Virus record (IMG/VR): IMGVR_UViG_3300028400_000027
Coordinates: 1 to 27,684 of that record
Source of the DNA: a virus
DNA: 27,684 bases
Strand: one strand, 5' to 3'
This document shows, in pieces, positions 23,715-27,684 of this stretch. The notes beneath the pieces were generated by a model. The model made no database searches and had not been told where the DNA came from. It worked only from the letters and a program-made list of their open reading frames with translations. A program made the translations under genes and the position numbers. Position 1 is the stretch's first letter. Each line of letters opens with the position of its first letter.

Positions 23715-24385
23715 TTTTTTGTAAAATCAACATCAATGATACTATCATCGTCGTTTAATTTTTTATTTAATTCCTGGTCCACTGTAAAAACTATTTCAGA
23801 TTCGTCATCATTTTCTGATTCATCATACCAGCCCAAATTAAACATTTCCCAATCAATAGGCCAGGGATTTTCGCTTTCAATTTCTTCTACATCTACTTCT
23901 GGATCGTATGAAATATATCTTGGCGATGGTGATGCCCACCACAATGCTTCATTATCAAGGTTAATTATTTCGTGCAATTCGTCATCTTCATCTTCATCGT
24001 TCCAAATATATACAATTTCACCCCCATAATAACTTGTAAGTTCAGCAGAGGTAATTATTAACGACTCTTCGAGTATTGCATTCATTTTTGTTACTAAAAC
24101 ATGAAGAATTACAGGATCTAATGGTCCAGGACCTGGAACTGTTAAAACAGGAATATTTGCCTCGTGGTATTTTTCGATAAACTCTGTATTCGAATCTTTC
24201 ATAAAAACTGAACGTTCAACAATCTCACTAAGAAAATTGTTAATCCGTTCAAGACCAATGATCAAATCTTGCACGACATCTGTATTTTTATAAAAATCGA
24301 TCATTAGTCGATAACGATTATAAAATAATTCACCATTGTGGTTAACGCCAGTCATAAAATCATAATACTTCTTAATATGTGACAT
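23711..24385 (-). CDS. Acidic protein of unknown function
   Basis: 224 residues, not recognised. Helical N-terminal half (YYDFMTGVNHNGELFYNRYR; RINNFLSEIVERSV), a proline-rich turn VPGPGPLDPVILHVL, then a very acidic, tryptophan-rich C-terminal half (WNDEDEDDELHEI; PWPIDWEMFNLGWYDESEND) ending DVDFTKK. Such acidity can mimic DNA or bind basic proteins. AGGTATAAT precedes the ATG. It overlaps the DnaE-like gene by four bases. Confidence 0.5.
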   Translation of the reverse strand: MSHIKKYYDFMTGVNHNGELFYNRYRLMIDFYKNTDVVQDLIIGLERINNFLSEIVERSVFMKDSNTEFIEKYHEANIPVLTVPGPGPLDPVILHVLVTKMNAILEESLIITSAELTSYYGGEIVYIWNDEDEDDELHEIINLDNEALWWASPSPRYISYDPEVDVEEIESENPWPIDWEMFNLGWYDESENDDESEIVFTVDQELNKKLNDDDSIIDVDFTKK

Positions 24386-24387
24386 AA

Positions 24388-24864
24388 TTATACCTGTAGC
24401 AATAAAATAACTTCTGATCGTAAAATTAATTCTTCAAGGAACGGATTATTTTGAAATCTTGCTCGTTGAAAAATATCAATACCATCCGAAATTAAGAGTG
24501 GTATTTTTGAAGGGATTTTGCAATGTTTAGGCGATTGGTCTATTATCAGAAGTCTTTCTTTTACATCATCTATATCTGAAATAAATTCTGAAAATTGCTC
24601 AAGACAACTATTTTTTCTTGAAGACGATAAAATAGTAAGATAAGAATCTGGATATCTATTTAATAAAGCAAGCGCAGCGGTAGTATGACCGGCCCTTCTT
24701 GGAAGACTTATTTTCAACGTGCACAATTCTTCTTTGAAGGTTAATTTTGATAATGATCGAAATATTTTTTGTTTTTGAAATTCCTTTGCATTATGCATTG
24801 TATTTTCAACCATTTCGATAATTAATGGTGTATGATAGTTTATAGATCGATCAATAGTAATCAT
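24388..24864 (-). CDS. Unknown protein with degenerate P-loop-like motif
   Basis: 158 residues. LPRRAGHTTAALALL (54-68) after a strand (TLKISL) looks like a Walker A helix in which the usual GK is GH. Later strands SYLTILSSS, RLLIIDQSP and IPLLISDGID could be Walker B-like. A phage ATPase or helicase remnant is possible, but no family can be named. ATGA overlap with the upstream gene suggests coupling. Confidence 0.45.
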   Translation of the reverse strand: MITIDRSINYHTPLIIEMVENTMHNAKEFQKQKIFRSLSKLTFKEELCTLKISLPRRAGHTTAALALLNRYPDSYLTILSSSRKNSCLEQFSEFISDIDDVKERLLIIDQSPKHCKIPSKIPLLISDGIDIFQRARFQNNPFLEELILRSEVILLLQV

Positions 24865-25112
24865 GATATATCAATTTCCCCTGGAACACCACCACTTTTA
24901 TACATTTCATCAAGTAACTCGTGATATGCTCGACGATATGTGTTTAGAACCATCTGTAATTGATTTTGTAACGGAACATTACTAGTTCGGTAAGCAAAAT
25001 TTAATCGCGATTGAAGATCTGAAATTTTACTTTGAATTTCTTCAAACGTTTCTTCTTTTTTAATTTTAGAAACACTTAATCCTGGATATTCTGGAATGAA
25101 ATCATTATTCAT
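24861..25112 (-). CDS. Small coiled-coil protein of unknown function
   Basis: 83 residues with a central coiled coil (TFEEIQSKISDLQSRLNFAY; LQMVLNTYRRAYHELLDEMYK). No family recognised. CTAAATA ends five bases before the ATG at 25112 and there is no ribosome site, so it may be read from its own late-type start. Its end overlaps the next gene. Confidence 0.5.
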   Translation of the reverse strand: MNNDFIPEYPGLSVSKIKKEETFEEIQSKISDLQSRLNFAYRTSNVPLQNQLQMVLNTYRRAYHELLDEMYKSGGVPGEIDIS

Positions 25113-25117
25113 AAAAA

Positions 25118-25124
25118 TATTTAG
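25118..25124 (-). promoter_or_regulatory. Late-promoter-like CTAAATA, 5 bases before ATG
   Basis: CTAAATA then TTTTT and the ATG at 25112. It lies in the 12-base gap after mazG, outside coding sequence, which makes the match more telling than those overlapping stops. Confidence 0.45.
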
Positions 25125-25535
25125 TTAAAGATCATTTACCGCACGATTTTCAGATTCTTCAATACTAAATCCTTCTTTATATCTTGCCATGAGCTTCTCT
25201 TTATTCATTTCGATTATTTCATCGCCAGTCAACCCAAGAGCGATACAAGCTACCATTACATAGAAAAAAATATCTCCTAATTCTCGTTGAAGATGATATT
25301 TGTTTTCTCTATTCAATGGTTTACCTTGATACATCATCTTTTTTACAATTTCTGCAAACTCACCAGATTCAGCAGTCAGGCCATGCGATGCGGTAATTAA
25401 CTCTGGTAAATGAACACCAATTTCTTTCGCGGCTTCATTTAATTCGTTTAACGAATTAATCAATTCATCAAAATTTGATGAAGGTTTAGATAATTTGCTT
25501 GCAACAAACATTTCGTATTCAGTTAGTTTAGACAT
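25125..25535 (-). CDS. mazG: MazG-like nucleotide pyrophosphohydrolase
   Basis: 136 residues. LTAESGEFAEIVKKM (E56, E59, E62) and LQRELGDIFFYVMVACIALG (E85, D88) form the E-x-x-E...E-x-x-D metal site of MazG/all-alpha NTP pyrophosphatases. ARYKEGF is a usual C-terminal motif. These enzymes hydrolyse NTPs or dNTPs to monophosphates; phage MazG was proposed to alter (p)ppGpp or nucleotide pools. AGGAGAAAA precedes the ATG. It sits in a minus-strand group behind a strong early-type promoter. Confidence 0.92.
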   Translation of the reverse strand: MSKLTEYEMFVASKLSKPSSNFDELINSLNELNEAAKEIGVHLPELITASHGLTAESGEFAEIVKKMMYQGKPLNRENKYHLQRELGDIFFYVMVACIALGLTGDEIIEMNKEKLMARYKEGFSIEESENRAVNDL

Positions 25536-25543
25536 TTTTTCTC

Positions 25544-25993
25544 CTAATAATAAAATGAAAATGGGTCATTCTTGTATTCTTCGTTTTTGCGACGCAATTC
25601 GTCGAGAGTCAATGTTTCTAATTGATCGCCATAACTTGTTAATGTTTCTCCAAAGTTATACTGATATTTTTTAATAAAAAGATAATTTTTAACACGACTT
25701 TTTTCGAGAGCTTCATCTGTTAAATTATCTTCAGTGAAACCTTTTGTGTGATCTTTCTTATCATGATTTAATAGATATCCACGAGAGAACTGTTTACATT
25801 TTTTACAATAAATTTTGTGTTCTTTTAGATATTGAAATCCATTTTCATAGAAATATTCGTTGATCAAAATAAGATTTGAGACTTTTGTTTTTTTTCCACA
25901 ATGCTCGCATGTAAACATTTTACGACGTCTGATTTCTTCTTTTTCTTTCTGGAGACGTTCGATTTCAAGGTCTATTTCTTTTTCTCTATCCAT
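25544..25993 (-). CDS. Zinc-ribbon-like protein with N-terminal coiled coil
   Basis: 149 residues. The start (ATG 25993) overlaps the preceding stop. A charged helix (EKEIDLEIERLQKEKEEIRR) leads to C-x-x-C (MFTCEHCGKKT) and, some 35 residues on, C-x-x-C (IYCKKCKQF), four cysteines suited to one zinc. The C-terminal part is polar and helical (LTLDELRRKNEEYK). No family recognised; nucleic acid or protein binding is plausible. Confidence 0.55.
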   Translation of the reverse strand: MDREKEIDLEIERLQKEKEEIRRRKMFTCEHCGKKTKVSNLILINEYFYENGFQYLKEHKIYCKKCKQFSRGYLLNHDKKDHTKGFTEDNLTDEALEKSRVKNYLFIKKYQYNFGETLTSYGDQLETLTLDELRRKNEEYKNDPFSFYY

Positions 25994-26288
25994 TATCAAC
26001 TACCGCTTTTACAATAGCTTCATTCAATGAAGATTGATATGTTAATAATTCTTTTTCGTGATCTGTAAATTGATAGATAAAATAATATCCATCATCATAC
26101 AACAATTCACAATCTTTTTCTTTAATTAAAGATGCCAAAACCATAAAACACTGGTCATCTTTTTCAAGTGGATCCCAAATTACCTCTGGTGCATCTTTGA
26201 TTACACATACCCCTTCTGGATTGAGATCTACATCAATCTTAACTAATTTGGCAAGTTTTTGCAAATCTTCAAATGATAAATCATTCAT
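25986..26288 (-). CDS. Unknown small acidic protein
   Basis: 100 residues, alpha/beta: an N-terminal helix NDLSFEDLQKLAKLV, strand VCVIKD, helix QCFMVLASLIKEKDCELLYD, strand YYFIYQFTD and C-terminal helix LNEAIVKAVVDNG. No family recognised. The ATG overlaps the stop of the preceding 42-codon gene (ATGA), and it overlaps the next gene by eight bases. Confidence 0.55.
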   Translation of the reverse strand: MNDLSFEDLQKLAKLVKIDVDLNPEGVCVIKDAPEVIWDPLEKDDQCFMVLASLIKEKDCELLYDDGYYFIYQFTDHEKELLTYQSSLNEAIVKAVVDNG

Positions 26289-26413
26289 TTTTTGGTTCCT
26301 TCGTTAATCAGAATTGCGAATGCAAATTGGCGTAGCTCCAAAACAAATTTTTCATTCTGGATATCTTCTGAAATAAGGATTAGAATTTCTGCAAACCTTA
26401 CCAAATCATTCAT
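26285..26413 (-). CDS. 42-residue ORF directly behind an early-type promoter
   Basis: Starts MNDLVRFAEILILISEDI and ends LINEGTKK, with the stop overlapping the next ATG as ATGA. Its N-terminus (MNDL) equals that of the following protein, hinting at a partial duplication or shared leader function. There is no strong ribosome site (only TAGATATAG). It fills most of the stretch between 26288 and the promoter. Confidence 0.5.
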   Translation of the reverse strand: MNDLVRFAEILILISEDIQNEKFVLELRQFAFAILINEGTKK

Positions 26414-26447
26414 ATCTATATCTACATTGTTTTGAACCTACAATGCA

Positions 26448-26476
26448 AGTATAGATGAATATTAAGTAAAGGTCAA
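26448..26476 (-). promoter_or_regulatory. Sigma70-type promoter for the mazG gene group
   Basis: TTGACC (26476-26471), 17-bp spacer, TATACT (26453-26448) on the minus strand. Transcripts would begin near 26441 and run left through the 42-codon ORF, unknown genes and mazG. It marks the boundary between early-type genes and structural genes to the right. Confidence 0.78.
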
Positions 26477-26486
26477 GTAATTTTGA

Positions 26487-27230
26487 TTAGAATGTATTTG
26501 CTGCGGTTCGAATCCAGATCAAACTGGTTCCATCATAATCAGCGGTACAAAGGTAGATATATCCAGAATCAAAAGCAATCATACCTGCTTTATCACCAGG
26601 GTTGCCTGTTGAGTTTGCTGGCGGGGATGCAAGATATTGGAGTCTAGCTCTGGTAAGATCGTTAATAGCAATTGTACTTCCACCATCTATAGATGTAAAT
26701 TCGAAAACAAAAGTACCGGTATAAGGAAAAGTAATAGTGTTACCAACAAGATTCTGAATTCCATCTTTTCCAATGGTAACCTCAGCTGGTAAAGTGAGTG
26801 TGTAGGAAGTATCAGTTATTGTAACTTCAACACGAATAGATCTTGCTTTATATTCTGATTCAACAGTGGTTCCTGGAAAATTAGTAAATGAAATAGTTAA
26901 AGGACCATTTAATGACAAATTATAATAATCGGCAGAAGCGGTATCTATATTATATGTACCACTAAGGTTATTTACAGTATGGACGGTATGATGGAAACCA
27001 CTAGTTAAAGCATTTGAAATCGGAGCACCTGCCATATCATTGTCAAGTGTGTCACCAACAAGAGCACTTTTCAAAATGGCCTTATTCTGAAGATCTTCGA
27101 TTTCATCTTTGGCACTATCAAGATTGGTTTTGATATTTGTAAAATTATCACGAAAACCCTGACTATCGTTATCTTGACCTGCTACTGGATATGCTGTATC
27201 AATATTATTTGTGTTGATTGTACTTGCCAT
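26487..27230 (-). CDS. Virion structural protein (tail/fibre-associated, marine T4-like)
   Basis: 247 residues. The N-terminus with IDTAYPVAGQDNDSQGFRDN, then FTNIKTNLDSAKDEIEDLQ and KAILKSAL, is a pattern I recall from structural proteins of marine T4-like phages and includes a short coiled coil. The body is beta-rich with many Thr, Ser, Gly and Asn, and the C-terminal GMIAFDSGYIYLCTADYDGTS followed by LIWIRTA looks like the ending common in fibre or baseplate-attached proteins. A full TATAAATA and AGGAA precede the ATG. It is probably a trimeric tail or fibre component; exact place unknown. Confidence 0.75.
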   Translation of the reverse strand: MASTINTNNIDTAYPVAGQDNDSQGFRDNFTNIKTNLDSAKDEIEDLQNKAILKSALVGDTLDNDMAGAPISNALTSGFHHTVHTVNNLSGTYNIDTASADYYNLSLNGPLTISFTNFPGTTVESEYKARSIRVEVTITDTSYTLTLPAEVTIGKDGIQNLVGNTITFPYTGTFVFEFTSIDGGSTIAINDLTRARLQYLASPPANSTGNPGDKAGMIAFDSGYIYLCTADYDGTSLIWIRTAANTF

Positions 27231-27244
27231 TTATTAAATTCCTA

Positions 27245-27684
27245 TTATGTATTATTTATAATTTTTTCCTTAGAGAACATTACATATTTATTCTTTTTAT
27301 CTGATGCATCAAATACATCAACCGGAGATGTAAACCTACAACTACCACCATCGAAAATTGTTTCGGTTTGATTATCATATTGATCTATATCTTTTGGTTT
27401 AGCATAAGGCGATGGATCAGTAGTTATTGTTTGATTATTTTGATCGGCTGTATAATCGGTACTATCAGCAGTAATATCAGTTCTGTCAGCAGTTATTGAA
27501 GTATGATCTTCTCTATCAAAAGTAGTAAGTTTACCTTCGATCCAACGTTGGTTTAATAAATCCCAGAATTCAGACATTTTTGCATCGAGTGTATATCGAT
27601 CAATATCAAAGTCAACGAGATTTAATTTTGTTCCAAATTTTTCTTTAATTCTGTATTGTAAAAATTTTGATTTTCCTGGTTTGG
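27245..27684 (-). CDS. Probable virion protein with TAD repeats (5' part beyond window edge)
   Basis: 145 visible residues. The frame is open to the right edge, so an internal methionine at 27577 is not the true start. The sequence before it (KPGKSKFLQYRIKEKFGTKL, NLVDFDIDRYTLDAK) is in frame. A repeat of seven-residue units follows: SITADRT, DITADST, DYTADQN. It ends with KNKYVMFSKEKIINNT. Its place next to the structural gene suggests a virion component. No family recognised. Confidence 0.6.
   Translation of the reverse strand, partial: KPGKSKFLQYRIKEKFGTKLNLVDFDIDRYTLDAKMSEFWDLLNQRWIEGKLTTFDREDHTSITADRTDITADSTDYTADQNNQTITTDPSPYAKPKDIDQYDNQTETIFDGGSCRFTSPVDVFDASDKKNKYVMFSKEKIINNT
27253..27260 (-). 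promoter_or_regulatory. Late promoter, full TATAAATA
   Basis: Exact T4 late core on the minus strand, 22 bases before the ATG at 27230, with AGGAA (27243-27239) as ribosome site. It partly overlaps the end of the upstream gene. It is the best match in the window and serves a structural gene, which supports reading the other ATAAATA motifs as late. Confidence 0.75.

Noticed and set aside
27245-27577. Complete 110-residue protein starting at 27577
   Set aside because: The frame continues open to the window edge with protein-like sequence and no ribosome site stands before that methionine.
1-27684. tRNA genes, CRISPR arrays, IS elements, integrase or attachment sites
   Set aside because: No cloverleaf with a TTC-type T arm, no regular repeat-spacer series, no transposase or recombinase motif was found by eye. 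A tRNAscan run would be the decisive test for tRNAs.

Overview
The window is an internal segment of an AT-rich, tightly packed genome of a T4-like (Tevenvirinae-related) myovirus. The evidence is a partial family B DNA polymerase of the gp43 type, a gp44-type clamp loader ATPase, a DsbA-like late regulator, a GroES/gp31-like co-chaperonin, PhoH, MazG, and a structural protein whose N-terminus matches a motif I recall from marine T4-like virion proteins. PhoH, MazG, the co-chaperonin and the low GC point to a marine phage of a Gram-negative host. The host cannot be named from the sequence. A DUF3135-like protein hints at contact with gammaproteobacteria, while the AT bias would also suit SAR11-like hosts. 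No tRNA, CRISPR array, IS element or integrase was seen. Both ends cut through genes.

Layout. (1) 1-1758: DNA polymerase and DsbA-like gene on the minus strand. (2) 1830-3431: two plus-strand genes, a P-loop kinase (zeta-like) and a possible ADP-ribosyltransferase. (3) 3421-8885: a minus-strand run of small and medium genes, several opening with an MKxxEFLxE-type N-terminus. That resembles the T4 capsid-targeting sequence of packaged internal proteins, followed by a (L/I)xE site of the kind cut by the gp21 prohead protease. (4) 8888-13150: a 995-residue nucleotidyltransferase + amidoligase-like protein, a glycosyltransferase-like protein and an NMNAT-like nucleotidyltransferase. (5) 13159-18517: a DUF3135-like protein, a probable virion beta-sandwich protein, ClpA, DnaJ and conserved unknowns. 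(6) 18670-19362: PhoH on plus. (7) 19325-26413: HAD phosphatase, clamp loader, a TagD-like cytidylyltransferase, two more possible capsid-targeted proteins, GroES-like, a DnaE-like fragment, MazG and unknowns. (8) 26487-27684: virion structural proteins.

Regulation. Four good sigma70-type promoters with 17-bp spacers stand before clpA, dnaJ, the TagD-like gene and a 42-codon ORF leading the mazG group. A T4 late-promoter-like core (ATAAATA, once the full TATAAATA) recurs at gene junctions. At five genes it lies exactly five bases before the ATG with no Shine-Dalgarno sequence, which suggests leaderless late mRNAs.

Working picture. Replication genes, nucleotide enzymes and a chaperone set (GroES-like, DnaJ, ClpA with a ClpP-docking-type tripeptide) take over the cell. 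A separate group, probably late, makes proteins that may be packed into the capsid, trimmed by the protease and injected with the DNA. The possible cargo includes a kinase, an ART-like enzyme and a cupin. That cargo set is the most interesting candidate system here. It is inferred from N-terminal motifs and has not been demonstrated.
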